The position numbers and the translations under genes were made by a program. Below the pieces are notes generated by a model, which was not told where the DNA came from, searched no databases, and worked only from the letters and a program-made list of their open reading frames with translations. This document shows positions 53,930-62,360 of a stretch of 64,000 nucleotides of DNA, in pieces. Source of the stretch: Streptomyces globisporus (GTDB lineage: Bacteria > Actinomycetota > Actinomycetes > Streptomycetales > Streptomycetaceae); NCBI RefSeq assembly GCF_003501885.1, contig NZ_QWFA01000056.1, forward strand, positions 1 to 64,000. Reading direction: 5' to 3'. How positions within the stretch are numbered: the stretch's first letter is position 1; every line of letters starts with the position of its first letter.

Positions 53930-55278
53930 CCACCTCCGCCACCATGCCGCCCGCCCGACGCACCCCGACCGGGGCCGCCCAGCGCGTCGAACCGCTGATC
54001 GAGCGGTTCCTCGGCGGCGGACTGCCGGTCCGGGTACGGATGTGGGACGGCAGCGAGACCGGGCCGCAGGACGCCCCCACCGTCCATGTGCGGACCCGCA
54101 GGGCGCTGCGCCGCCTGCTGTGGGAGCCGGGCGAACTCGGCCTCGCCGAGGCCTACATCACCGGTGACATCGACCTCGACGCCGACCTCGGCGACGGGCT
54201 GCGCGCCATGCGCCGCGCCGTGCGCGAACGCGGCCTCACCGCGCCCGCGCCCGCCCTCGCCGACCGCGTCAAGGCGGCCGGCCTCGCCCTGCGCCTCGGC
54301 GCGGTCGGCCCCCGGCCACCGGTGCCCGCCGCCCGCGCGGGACTGCGCGGGGAACTGCACAGCAAGGCCCGGGACCGTGCGGCGATCAGCCACCACTACG
54401 ACCTGTCCAACGCCTTCTACGCCCTGCTCCTCGACGAGACGATGGCGTACTCCTGCGGCTACTGGACCAGCGACGCACCCGGCTACGGACCGGCCGACGC
54501 CCAGCGCGACAAGCTGGAGCTGATCTGCCGCAAGCTCGGACTGCGGCCCGGCGCACGGCTGCTGGACATCGGCTGCGGCTGGGGTTCGCTGACCCTGTAC
54601 GCCGCCGAGAACCACGGCGTCCACGTCACCGCCGTCACCCTCGCCGCCGAACAGGCCGCGTACGTAAGGCAGCAGGTCACGGCACGCGGTCTCGACGACC
54701 TCGTCGAGGTGCTGAACATCGACTACCGGGACATCGCCGAGCGGCCAGGCACCCGGGGCGCGTACGACGCCGTGTCCACCGTCGAGATGGGCGAACACGT
54801 CGGGGACGCCGAGTACCCCGCGTTCACCCGCATCCTGCACGACTCCCTGCGGCCGCGCGGCCGGGCGCTCGTCCAGCAGATGTCACGCGGCGCGACCGCC
54901 CCCGGCGGCGGCGCGTTCATCGAGTCCTACATCGCCCCCGACATGCACATGCGGCCGCTCGGCGAGACCGTCGCCCTGCTGGAGGGCGCCGGCCTGGAGG
55001 TGCGGGACGTCGAATCGCTGCGCGAGCACTACGTACGGACCGTGGAGGCATGGCGGCGCACCCTGGAGGAGCGCTGGGCGGAGTTCGTCGCCATGGTCGG
55101 GGAGGAGACCGCGCGGGTGTGGCGGCTCTATCTCGTCGGCGGCGCGCTCGCGTTCGAGGAGCGGCGGATGGGCGTCGACCAGATCCTGTCCGTACGGCCC
55201 GACCCGGCCGGCTCCGCCGCGATGCCCGCCACCCGGCGCGACTGGCACGCACCGGCAGGTCCCGAGGAGGAGCGGTGA
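53926..55278 (+). CDS. Cyclopropane-fatty-acyl-phospholipid synthase-like methyltransferase (second)
   Basis: A 450-aa paralogue of the preceding protein with a longer N-terminal domain (residues 1-150) of the SCP2-like/CFA head type. Core motifs: ISHHYDLSNAFYALLLDETM, LLDIGCGWGSLTLYAA, STVEMGEHVG. Two different CFA-like enzymes in one operon suggest successive or distinct acyl modifications. GTG 53926 overlaps the upstream stop codon (GTGA), so translation is coupled. Confidence 0.92.
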   Translation: MTTSATMPPARRTPTGAAQRVEPLIERFLGGGLPVRVRMWDGSETGPQDAPTVHVRTRRALRRLLWEPGELGLAEAYITGDIDLDADLGDGLRAMRRAVRERGLTAPAPALADRVKAAGLALRLGAVGPRPPVPAARAGLRGELHSKARDRAAISHHYDLSNAFYALLLDETMAYSCGYWTSDAPGYGPADAQRDKLELICRKLGLRPGARLLDIGCGWGSLTLYAAENHGVHVTAVTLAAEQAAYVRQQVTARGLDDLVEVLNIDYRDIAERPGTRGAYDAVSTVEMGEHVGDAEYPAFTRILHDSLRPRGRALVQQMSRGATAPGGGAFIESYIAPDMHMRPLGETVALLEGAGLEVRDVESLREHYVRTVEAWRRTLEERWAEFVAMVGEETARVWRLYLVGGALAFEERRMGVDQILSVRPDPAGSAAMPATRRDWHAPAGPEEER

Positions 55279-56078
55279 GCGGCTTCGCCTGGAACGCGTT
55301 CGCGAGCGGGCTCGCGGGCACGGCCGTCGCCGCCCTCGGCGTCATGCTCGTCACCTTCGCCATCGCCCTGAACAAGGGCGTGCACCGGATCGTCGACATC
55401 GCCTGGGGACTCGGGTTCGCCGCCGTCGCGCTGGTCTCCTACGGCCTCTCTGCGGGCGAGGGCGACGACGTCCGCCGGCTGCTCGTCACCGCGCTGACCG
55501 TGATCTGGGGGCTGCGCCTCGCGATCCACATCGGGCGGCGCGGGAAGGGCCACGGAGAGGACCCGCGCTACGCGAAGATGCTGGCCAAGGCCCCCGGCAA
55601 CCCCCAGCTGTACGCCCTGCGCAAGGTGTATCTGCTCCAGGGCGCGCTGGTCTGGCTCGTCTCGCTCCCGGTCCAGGCCGCCCAGTACCTCACCGCGCCG
55701 CTGGCCTGGTGGGCCTGGGCGGGGGTGCTGCTGTGGGCGGTCGGGCTGGTCTTCGAGGCGGTCGGTGACGCCCAACTCGCCCGGTTCAAGGCCGACCCCG
55801 CCAACAAGGGGAAGATCATGGACCGGGGGCTGTGGTCCTGGACCCGCCATCCGAACTACTTCGGCGACTTCTGCGTCTGGTGGGGCCTCTTCCTCTTCGT
55901 CTGCCAGGCGCCGGCCGCCGCTGCCGCCACCGTCGTCGCCCCGCTGGTGATGAGCTTCCTGCTGACGAAGGGCAGCGGCGCGGCCCTGCTGGAGCGTCAT
56001 ATGGCCGACCGGCCGGGGTTCGCCGCGTACCGGGCCCGGACGAGCGGCTTCTTCCCGCGGCCACCGCGCCGGGCGTGA
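55275..56078 (+). CDS. DUF1295 (steroid 5-alpha-reductase-like) membrane protein
   Basis: A 267-aa integral membrane protein with about seven helices. The family signature is WSWTRHPNYFGDFCVWWGLFL, followed by SGAALLERHMADRPGFAAYR. DUF1295 proteins are related to steroid 5-alpha-reductases and isoprenylcysteine methyltransferases, so reduction or methylation of a lipid is plausible. GTG 55275 overlaps the preceding gene (GTGA). It is the last gene before a 20-bp hairpin. Confidence 0.92.
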   Translation: MSGFAWNAFASGLAGTAVAALGVMLVTFAIALNKGVHRIVDIAWGLGFAAVALVSYGLSAGEGDDVRRLLVTALTVIWGLRLAIHIGRRGKGHGEDPRYAKMLAKAPGNPQLYALRKVYLLQGALVWLVSLPVQAAQYLTAPLAWWAWAGVLLWAVGLVFEAVGDAQLARFKADPANKGKIMDRGLWSWTRHPNYFGDFCVWWGLFLFVCQAPAAAAATVVAPLVMSFLLTKGSGAALLERHMADRPGFAAYRARTSGFFPRPPRRA

Positions 56079-56082
56079 GAGA

Positions 56083-56128
56083 CCCGGCAGGGCCTGTTCC
56101 GCAGCCGCGCGGAACAGGCCCTGCCGGG
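56083..56128. terminator. Bidirectional terminator between DUF1295 and phr
   Basis: A perfect 20-bp stem (56083-56102 with 56109-56128) with a 6-nt loop sits between convergent operons. Confidence 0.88.
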
Positions 56129-56138
56129 GGCATACGGG

Positions 56139-57509
56139 TCAGTCGAGGCCGCGCGCGCGTTCGAAGCGGGACCGCGCCTCGGCCAGGTCCACCACCGGGT
56201 CGGGATAGTCGACGCCCGCCCGGTCAAGGCCCTCCAGCTTCCAGGGTTCGTGGATCGCGGGCCCCTCCACCTCCGCCAGTTCCGGCACCCACCGCCGTAC
56301 GTATGCGCCGTCCGGGTCGAAGCGCTTGCCCTGGATCACCGGGTTCAGGATCCGGTTGGGGCGGGTGTCCGTGCCGGTGCCCGCCACCCACTGCCAGTTG
56401 AGCTGGTTGTTCGCCACGTCCCCGTCGACCAGCAACTCCAGGAAGTGCCGTGCGCCCACCCGCCAGTCCACGTACAGCGTCTTCGTGAGGAAGCTCGCGG
56501 CCAGCATCCGGCCCCGGTTGTGCATCCAGCCCTCGTGCGCGAGCTGCCGCATCGCCGCGTCCACCAGCGGATAGCCCGTGTGCCCGGACTTCCAGGCCGC
56601 GATCTCGTCCTCGTCCGAGCGCCACCGGTCGTGGCGCGGCCGGTAGTCGGACCAGGAGGCGTCGGGCCGGGCGGCGAGGACCTGGTGGTGGAAGTCGCGC
56701 CAGGCCAGCTGCCGCACGAACGCCTCGCTGCCGGGGCCGCCCTTCTCCCGCGCCCGGTTGGCCAGTTCGGCGGCGGAGACCGTACCGAAGTGCAGATGCG
56801 GGGAGAGCCGGGACGTCGCGTCGCCGGCCAGATCGTCGTGCCCGTCCTCGTAGTCGGCCATGGGGCCGTGGAGCCAGGACGTCACCAGTTTGCGGCCCGC
56901 CTGCTCGCCGCCCCGGGCGAGACCGGGGGAGACGTGTCTGGTCGCGTCCCGGTCCGGGAGCGCGTCGCCGGACACGCCGTCGGGCACCCGGACCGTGCGG
57001 GGAGCGGCCAGTGTGCCCCGTACTCCCTCCGCCTCCCAACGGCGGAAGTACGGGGTGAACACCGCGAAGTGGTCCTTGCCGCCCGTCGGGACCACTCGGC
57101 CCGGGGCGAGCGCGGTGACCACCGCGTCGTGGACGCGCAGCTCGCAGCCGGTGCCCGCGAGGGCCTCCCGGATGCGCTCCTCACGCTGCGCCGCGTACCC
57201 GCTGACCCCGGCGGCGATGTGCACGGACTCCGCCCCGGTCCGCTCGACGACCCGTTTCACCTCGCGGGCGACCTCGCCCCGACGAAGGACCAGTCTCCCC
57301 CCGCGGTCGCGAAGACCGGCGTCCAGGTCCGCCAGGCAGTCCGCGAGGAACGCCAGCCGGTTGGGCGCGTCGAACCCGGCCCGGTGGACGGCGTCGTCCC
57401 GCACGAACAGTGGGACGACCTCGTCCGCGTCCCGCAGGGCGGCATGCAGCACCGGATGGTCGTGCAGACGCAGGTCGGAGGTGAACAGCACCACCGCGAC
57501 ACTACTCAT
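56139..57509 (-). CDS. phr: Deoxyribodipyrimidine photolyase
   Basis: Light-driven FAD enzyme that splits cyclobutane pyrimidine dimers. The 456-aa protein has the N-terminal antenna domain (VVLFTSDLRLHDHPVLHAAL). The FAD-binding C-terminal domain contains SRLSPHLHFGTVS, GYPLVDAAMRQLAHEGWMHN and WRVGARHFLELLVDGDVANN. ATG 57509 follows AAGGGAG. It lies 37 nt after rskA, so it is the third gene of sigK-rskA-phr. This ties photorepair to the ECF factor. Confidence 0.95.
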   Translation of the reverse strand: MSSVAVVLFTSDLRLHDHPVLHAALRDADEVVPLFVRDDAVHRAGFDAPNRLAFLADCLADLDAGLRDRGGRLVLRRGEVAREVKRVVERTGAESVHIAAGVSGYAAQREERIREALAGTGCELRVHDAVVTALAPGRVVPTGGKDHFAVFTPYFRRWEAEGVRGTLAAPRTVRVPDGVSGDALPDRDATRHVSPGLARGGEQAGRKLVTSWLHGPMADYEDGHDDLAGDATSRLSPHLHFGTVSAAELANRAREKGGPGSEAFVRQLAWRDFHHQVLAARPDASWSDYRPRHDRWRSDEDEIAAWKSGHTGYPLVDAAMRQLAHEGWMHNRGRMLAASFLTKTLYVDWRVGARHFLELLVDGDVANNQLNWQWVAGTGTDTRPNRILNPVIQGKRFDPDGAYVRRWVPELAEVEGPAIHEPWKLEGLDRAGVDYPDPVVDLAEARSRFERARGLD

Positions 57510-57546
57510 GGAACGTGTGCTCCCTTGCGGTACTCGTGGGGAAACG

Positions 57547-58302
57547 TCAGGCGGTCGGGAAATCCATCAGCGCCACCGGATCCGAGGTCGGTTCGTCGGA
57601 GCCACCGGAGGGCTCCACCGTGATGCCCATCCCGGACGCCTGGTCCACCGGCCCGTTCAGGAGGACCGCGTCGTCGCTCGCCCTCGGGTCCATCAGTCCG
57701 GCCGAGCGCATGGTGCCCTCGTCGTTGAACCAGATCTGGTAGACCTTGCCGCTCGGCGGCGGAGCCATCCCCGAGGCCAGGAACACCGCGCGGTTCTGGC
57801 TCTGCGAGACGACGACGGTGCCGCGGGCCCCGCCCGTCAGCTCGCTCGACGAGGTCTTCGCGTCGGGGGCCGAAAGCACCTGCGCCAGCTGCTCGTTCTG
57901 CCGCTGCGCCTGGTCCGCCTCCTGCCGCGCGTCCTGGGCCAGCTGGTTCTGCCAGACCGCCACCCCGCCGAACGCGGCGGCCGCCGCGATGCAGGCGGCG
58001 AGCGCGTAGGCGTACCACCGTCCGGTGCGCGTCCTCCCCCCGCCGGTCCGTTCCCGTCTGCCGTGCGCCGGAGCCTCCTGGCGTACGGTCGTGATCTCCC
58101 GCAGCACCCTCTCGCGCAGTTCGCGCGGCGGGGTCTCGGCGACGGCGAGACCGAGCCGGGCGGCGGTGGCCGACAGCTCCCGCACCTCCTGGGCGCAGGC
58201 CTCGCAGTCCTTCAGATGCTGTTCGAACGCCCGCTGTTCGGACTCCGGCAGCGCATGCAGGGCGTAGGCCCCGGTCAGCGTGTGCAGTTCGGCCGTGCTC
58301 AT
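57547..58302 (-). CDS. rskA: Anti-sigma-K factor RskA
   Basis: A 251-aa membrane anti-sigma factor. The N-terminal ZAS-like motif is HLKDCEACAQEV (His-x3-Cys-x2-Cys) near residues 29-36. One transmembrane helix lies around residues 96-116 (YALAACIAAAAAFGGVAVW), followed by an extracytoplasmic RskA domain (GKVYQIWFNDEG). It probably holds SigK inactive until released by proteolysis or redox change of the Cys pair. ATG 58302 overlaps the sigK stop (ATGA). Confidence 0.93.
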   Translation of the reverse strand: MSTAELHTLTGAYALHALPESEQRAFEQHLKDCEACAQEVRELSATAARLGLAVAETPPRELRERVLREITTVRQEAPAHGRRERTGGGRTRTGRWYAYALAACIAAAAAFGGVAVWQNQLAQDARQEADQAQRQNEQLAQVLSAPDAKTSSSELTGGARGTVVVSQSQNRAVFLASGMAPPPSGKVYQIWFNDEGTMRSAGLMDPRASDDAVLLNGPVDQASGMGITVEPSGGSDEPTSDPVALMDFPTA

Positions 58303-58883
58303 GCGCTCACCCCCAGGCAGTCGCGCAGCCGGATGAGGCCGTCGCGGAGTCGTGTCTTGATGGTGCCCAGCGGCACGGAGAGGAGTTCGGAGACCTCACG
58401 GTAGGTCAGGCCCCGGTAGTAGGCGAGGGTCACCGACTCCCGCTGCAGCTCGGACAGGGTGCGCATACAGCGCCGTACCTGTTCTCTCTCCAGCCGGGTC
58501 TCGACCTGTTCGGACACCTCGTCGAAGGCGGGTGTCCGCTCCAGCAGCGCCGCCTTGTGCTCCCGGGCGGCGGCGGCCTCGGCGGAGCGGACCCGGTCGA
58601 CGGCCCGGTGGTGGGCCAGGGTCAGTACCCAGTTCATCGCGCTGCCCCGGGAGGCCTGGAAGCGGGGCGCGGTGCGCCACACCTCCACCAGCACCTCCTG
58701 CGCCACCTCCTCCGACTGGGCCGGGTCGCGCAGAACGCTGCGCACCAGGCCGAGCACGGGCCCGCTCACCGCGTCGTACACCGAGGCGAACGCGTCCTGG
58801 TCGCCCCGCGCGACCCGCACCAGGAGCTCCTGGAGATCGGGACCTGGCGAGGGCACCCCACTGATGTGTACGGCTTCCTTCAC
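58299..58883 (-). CDS. sigK: ECF RNA polymerase sigma factor SigK
   Basis: A 194-aa extracytoplasmic-function sigma factor. Region 2 spans about residues 25-95 (DQDAFASVYDAVSG, VAQEVLVEVWRTAPRF). Region 4 spans about 130-190 (LSELQRESVTLAYYRGLTYR, VPLGTIKTRLRDGLIRLR). It is paired with RskA, hence the SigK name. GTG 58883. Its own upstream region holds CGACCAATCCG-N15-CGAAT, repeated before the lipid operon and the fasciclin gene, so it is autoregulated and controls those neighbours. Confidence 0.94.
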   Translation of the reverse strand: MKEAVHISGVPSPGPDLQELLVRVARGDQDAFASVYDAVSGPVLGLVRSVLRDPAQSEEVAQEVLVEVWRTAPRFQASRGSAMNWVLTLAHHRAVDRVRSAEAAAAREHKAALLERTPAFDEVSEQVETRLEREQVRRCMRTLSELQRESVTLAYYRGLTYREVSELLSVPLGTIKTRLRDGLIRLRDCLGVSA

Positions 58884-58922
58884 GCGGGTTTCCTCCCGGG
58901 GCGATCGTCGGTTCCGGAGGTG

Positions 58923-58953
58923 ATTCGGAGCCGACGCCCGTGCGGATTGGTCG
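58923..58953 (-). promoter_or_regulatory. Autoregulated SigK-type promoter of sigK-rskA-phr
   Basis: On the minus strand CGACCAATCCG-N15-CGAAT, about 40 nt before the sigK start. Both boxes and the spacer length equal those at 50583. Confidence 0.75.
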
Positions 58954-58998
58954 AATGTCCGCGATCTTTCCAGACCGGGCCCCGGGAGGACGCGCGAC

Positions 58999-59436
58999 TC
59001 AGCGGGGGAGCGGTTCCCGCCGCCGCGAACGGATGGCGCGGACGGCGAGGAAGATCAGCAGCCCGAACGGCGACAGCAGGATCGTCAGCACCAGCAGCGG
59101 GCCCATCAGCAGCGGGGAAAGCCCCAGCTTCCGGCTCTGGAGATACATCCACTGGCCGAGCAGGAGATCCCAGGCGATGACCTGCGCCCAGATGGCCCCG
59201 GCTCCGCCGGCCAGCGCCGTCAGATCGCGGAAGGTGTCGATGTCCGGGCTGCTCACCGCCGTCCAGAGCTCCGGGAAGACCGGGACGGCCAGGACGGTGT
59301 AGACGGCGAGCACCGGCAGCACGGTCAGAGGGGACGCGGCGACGCGGGCGGTGCCGGACCAGGTGGGGGCGAGGATCATCAGCAGCCAGAACGGGGCGGC
59401 CAGACAGAACGTGACCTCGAAGAGTGCACCGGTCAT
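58999..59436 (-). CDS. ABA4-like (DUF4281) membrane protein
   Basis: A 145-aa protein with four transmembrane helices. It matches the ABA4-like pattern: AAPFWLLMILAPTW at the start, LTALAGGAGAIWAQVIAWDL in the middle and LSPLLMGPLLVLTILLSPFG near the end. Plant ABA4 takes part in neoxanthin formation; bacterial members have no proven role, though a carotenoid or lipid link would suit this island. ATG 59436 overlaps the stop of the upstream gene (ATGA). Confidence 0.8.
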   Translation of the reverse strand: MTGALFEVTFCLAAPFWLLMILAPTWSGTARVAASPLTVLPVLAVYTVLAVPVFPELWTAVSSPDIDTFRDLTALAGGAGAIWAQVIAWDLLLGQWMYLQSRKLGLSPLLMGPLLVLTILLSPFGLLIFLAVRAIRSRRREPLPR

Positions 59437-60401
59437 GCCACGGGCTCCTGTTCGGCGGCGGGGTTTCGGGACGGGCGGTCCGCGGCGGGCGGGCGCAGCG
59501 CCCTCCAGACGCCGTACGCCACCGCCGCGAGGATCGCCCCGGCGGCGGCGAGCGTGACCCCGTCGGGGTGGATCAGGGGCTGGCCGCGGAGCGCCTGCCA
59601 CGTGATGAGCGCGACGAGCGCCGCGTAACCGCCGACGGCGACCCGGACGAGGCGCAGCCGCACTCCGGCGTCGCGCAGCGGGGCGAAGCGGGGCGCGAGC
59701 AGCACCAGCGCGATCAGGAGGAGCGGTATCAGCTGGAGCGCGTGCATGCCCACGAAGTGCGGGGCCCGCAGATCGCCGCCGGTCGTCGACCAGCCGGTCA
59801 GGGGCATGGACGGGCCGCCGTCCGGTACGCCCACGGAGTGCGCGCCCATCGTGTCGGCGGCGTCGAAACCTGCGGCGGCCTGCTGGCTGTCGCTCGGCAG
59901 CGTCATCAGGAACCCGAGTGCCGCGCCGGGCAGGGCGATCAGCAGTCCACCCCGGACGGCGAGGGCCGTCGCCCGGTCGGTGATTCGGGTGCGCACCAGG
60001 AGGACGGCGATCACCAGGGTGGCCGCCCACAGCACGACGATGGTCATCCCCATCGCGTTCCACAGCGCCGAGTCGAAGGCGGTCGCGGTGTTGAAGTGGC
60101 TGCGCTCCCCCCGGACGACCTGCACGGTGATGATCACCAATTCGACCAGACTCGTCAGCACGACGGCGTGCCCCGCCCACCTGCCGATCCGCTGCCCGCG
60201 CGTGAGGAGCGTCAGCATCCAGGCCAGCGTCAGGCAGTACGCCACGAAGGACACGCTGAACTTGAACGGTTTCGCCCAGATCGGCGCCCCGACCAGAACC
60301 CGGTCGTCGACGACGAGGCCGACGGCGGAGACGGCGGCGAGAGCGGCCATCGCGGCGGAGAAGACGACTAATGGGCGATGCCAGGAACGCCATGACGACA
60401 T
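59433..60401 (-). CDS. Hypothetical integral membrane protein
   Basis: A 322-aa protein with about eight transmembrane helices, no family recognised. It contains WAKPFKFSVSFVAYCLTLAW and HFVGMHALQLIPLLLIALVL; the latter His-rich membrane segment could bind heme or a quinone, which is speculation. It is translationally coupled to the ABA4-like gene. ATG 60401 is divergent from the MerR gene and a set of GATAG repeats lies between, so the pair is the likely target of that regulator. Confidence 0.85.
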   Translation of the reverse strand: MSSWRSWHRPLVVFSAAMAALAAVSAVGLVVDDRVLVGAPIWAKPFKFSVSFVAYCLTLAWMLTLLTRGQRIGRWAGHAVVLTSLVELVIITVQVVRGERSHFNTATAFDSALWNAMGMTIVVLWAATLVIAVLLVRTRITDRATALAVRGGLLIALPGAALGFLMTLPSDSQQAAAGFDAADTMGAHSVGVPDGGPSMPLTGWSTTGGDLRAPHFVGMHALQLIPLLLIALVLLAPRFAPLRDAGVRLRLVRVAVGGYAALVALITWQALRGQPLIHPDGVTLAAAGAILAAVAYGVWRALRPPAADRPSRNPAAEQEPVA

Positions 60402-60454
60402 GGGAGACCCCCTGTGGTGATGCGGTGGTGGCGTGACGGTGACGGAATCAATAT

Positions 60455-60493
60455 GGATAGCTGTGCTGTCCGCTATCCGATAGGGGGACTATC
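60455..60493. promoter_or_regulatory. Operator-like cluster of GGATAG/CTATCC repeats
   Basis: A perfect inverted repeat GGATAGC-N10-GCTATCC (60455-60478) overlaps a second, GATAG-N5-CTATC (60479-60493). Both lie in the 137-bp region between the divergent membrane and MerR genes. Confidence 0.6.
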
Positions 60494-60538
60494 TATGATG
60501 AGGGCGGTTTCTGGCAAGGGCGGAAGGGCGAACACGCG

Positions 60539-61234
60539 GTGCGCATCGGCGAATTGAGTCGCAGGTCCGGAGTTCCGGTGCCGACGATCAAGTACTACCT
60601 ACGTGAAGGACTCCTGGCCGCAGGGGAGTTGACCAGCCCGAACCAGGCGCATTATGGCCCCGGGCACGAGCGCAGACTGCGGCTGATCCGGGCGCTGCTG
60701 GATGTCGGGGGCCTCTCGCTCGCCGCCATCGGCGAGGTCCTGGAGGCCATGGACGATCCCGGGCAGCCGGTGCACAAGGTGCTTGGCGTCGCGGCGGACG
60801 GCGTCACGCCGACCGGAGATGAGGCTGCGGGGCCCGAACTGGAGGATGCCCGCGAGGAGGTGGCCGAACTGGTGCGGCGGCGCGGCTGGCAGGTGGACGA
60901 GCGTGGCTCCGCCGCCGAATCGCTGGCCGGGGTGCTCTGCGCGCTGCGCAGGGCCGGGCACGGCGGGTACGTCGACCTGCTGGACGCCTACGCGGACGCG
61001 GCCGAGCCGGTTGCCCGTGCCGATCTCGACTACGTGCAGCGGCGGGTGGCCCGCGAGGACCTGGTCGAGAGCGTCGTGGTGGGGACCGTCCTGGGCGAGG
61101 CGATGTTCGGCGCGCTGCGGCGGCTGGCCCACGTCGACGTGTCGTTCCGGCGCTTCGAGTCGCCGGGGCATCTGTCGGGGCCGGTGGAGGCGGAGGGTGC
61201 CGGGGGTGCGGAGGCGGGCGCTCCGGGCACTTGA
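60539..61234 (+). CDS. MerR-family transcriptional regulator
   Basis: A 231-aa regulator. The MerR winged HTH fills residues 1-70 (MRIGELSRRSGVPVPTIKYY, LRLIRALLDVGGLSLAAIGE). The C-terminal 160 residues have no Cys cluster and no cobalamin-binding motif, so it is neither a metal sensor of the classic type nor LitR-like. GTG 60539. It probably binds the GATAG repeats and controls itself and the divergent membrane pair. Confidence 0.9.
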   Translation: MRIGELSRRSGVPVPTIKYYLREGLLAAGELTSPNQAHYGPGHERRLRLIRALLDVGGLSLAAIGEVLEAMDDPGQPVHKVLGVAADGVTPTGDEAAGPELEDAREEVAELVRRRGWQVDERGSAAESLAGVLCALRRAGHGGYVDLLDAYADAAEPVARADLDYVQRRVAREDLVESVVVGTVLGEAMFGALRRLAHVDVSFRRFESPGHLSGPVEAEGAGGAEAGAPGT

Positions 61235-61271
61235 GGCCGGGCCCGTGCCCGCCCGGCCGCCCCGACCGGGC

Positions 61272-61304
61272 GGACCCCGCCGCGACGTGCGGTGGACGGG
61301 GTCC
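61272..61304. terminator. Hairpin between merR and the siderophore-interacting protein gene
   Basis: GGACCCCGCCGC pairs with GCGG-tgga-CGGGGTCC, a 12-bp stem with a 4-nt bulge. The rest of the 204-bp gap shows nothing. Confidence 0.55.
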
Positions 61305-61438
61305 GGGGGCTGCTTGCGGGGAGAGCCGTGTGAGCCCGCGGCCGGGCGGCCGGGCGACCCGATGGTCGGGGATCTCGGCATCAGATGCCCCGGGCGGCCC
61401 GGCGCGTCAGGTGACCTGGGCGATCCGGCAAGCAGCCG

Positions 61439-62290
61439 CTACGCGGCAGCCGTGCCGTTTTCCTGTTCGCGTTCCACCTGCTCGTTCCACTCGCGCTTCA
61501 CCGCGCGCCACGCGTCGTCGTTCTGGCCGAGGCGCCAGTAGCCCGAGATCGACAGCTGCGACAGCGGGATCTGACGCTCCATGCGGAGATAGCGCCGGAT
61601 CTCCTTCACGAAGCCCGCCTCGCCGTGCACGAACGCCTGGACCTCGCCCTCGGGGAAGTCCAGCCCCTTGACGGCGGCGGTCAGCAGTTCGCCGACCGGT
61701 CGGTCGCCGCGGTGCAGCCAGGTCACGGCCACCCCGTCGGGCGTCACGATCTTCTGCTCCTCCGAGGCGTCCGGCACCTCGACGAAGGCGTGCACCAGCG
61801 CGCCCACGGGCATCTGCTCCAGCGCCGCCGCGATCGCCGGCAGCGCGCTCTCGTCGCCGGCCAGCAGGTGCCAGTCCGCCGAGGCGTCGGGGCCGTATCC
61901 GCCGCCGGGGCCGAGGAAGGTCACCTGCTCGCCCACCCGGGCGCGCTGCGCCCACGGTCCCGCGAGGCCCTCGTCGCCGTGCACGACGAAGTCGACGGCC
62001 ATCTCCTTGGCGTCCGGGTCCCACGAACGCACCGTGTACGTGCGGGTGGTGGGCCACAGCTCGCGCGGGTGGGCCTCCCGGATGGCCGCCATGTCGAACG
62101 GGTGCGCGTAGTCCGCGCCCTCGGGCGCGAAGCACAGTTTGATGTAGTGGTCGGTGAAGCCGGAGAGGGAGAAGTCCGCAAGCCCTTCGCCGCCGAGGAC
62201 CACCCGCACCATGTGCGGGGTGATCTGCTCGGTGCGCACGACCTGCGCCCCCTGGGCCTTGGGTCCCTGTCGGGCCGGCCGCTCTGCCAC
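61439..62290 (-). CDS. Siderophore-interacting protein (FAD ferric-siderophore reductase)
   Basis: A 283-aa cytosolic reductase of the ViuB/SIP family that frees iron from ferric siderophores. The FAD-binding motif is RTYTVR near residue 83 and the C-terminal SIP domain includes GYWRLGQNDDAWR. It starts at GTG 62290. A perfect iron-box palindrome lies 22-39 nt upstream, so it should be repressed by DmdR/IdeR when iron is plentiful. There are no siderophore biosynthesis genes nearby. Confidence 0.94.
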   Translation of the reverse strand: MAERPARQGPKAQGAQVVRTEQITPHMVRVVLGGEGLADFSLSGFTDHYIKLCFAPEGADYAHPFDMAAIREAHPRELWPTTRTYTVRSWDPDAKEMAVDFVVHGDEGLAGPWAQRARVGEQVTFLGPGGGYGPDASADWHLLAGDESALPAIAAALEQMPVGALVHAFVEVPDASEEQKIVTPDGVAVTWLHRGDRPVGELLTAAVKGLDFPEGEVQAFVHGEAGFVKEIRRYLRMERQIPLSQLSISGYWRLGQNDDAWRAVKREWNEQVEREQENGTAAA

Positions 62291-62311
62291 GAGGTACTCC
62301 CTGGTTCGAAG

Positions 62312-62329
62312 ACTTAGGTATACCTAAGT
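62312..62329. promoter_or_regulatory. Iron box ACTTAGGTATACCTAAGT
   Basis: A perfect 18-bp palindrome with the TTAGG...CCTAA arms of DmdR/IdeR/DtxR operators, upstream of the siderophore-interacting protein gene. Confidence 0.85.
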
Positions 62330-62360
62330 TAACACCCCGGCCGGCTCCCCGGTCGACCCC

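Noticed and set aside
49218-60401. Idea that the ECF island is a recently acquired mobile element
   Set aside because: No integrase, tRNA attachment site or direct repeats at its ends, and codon composition looks like that of the flanks.
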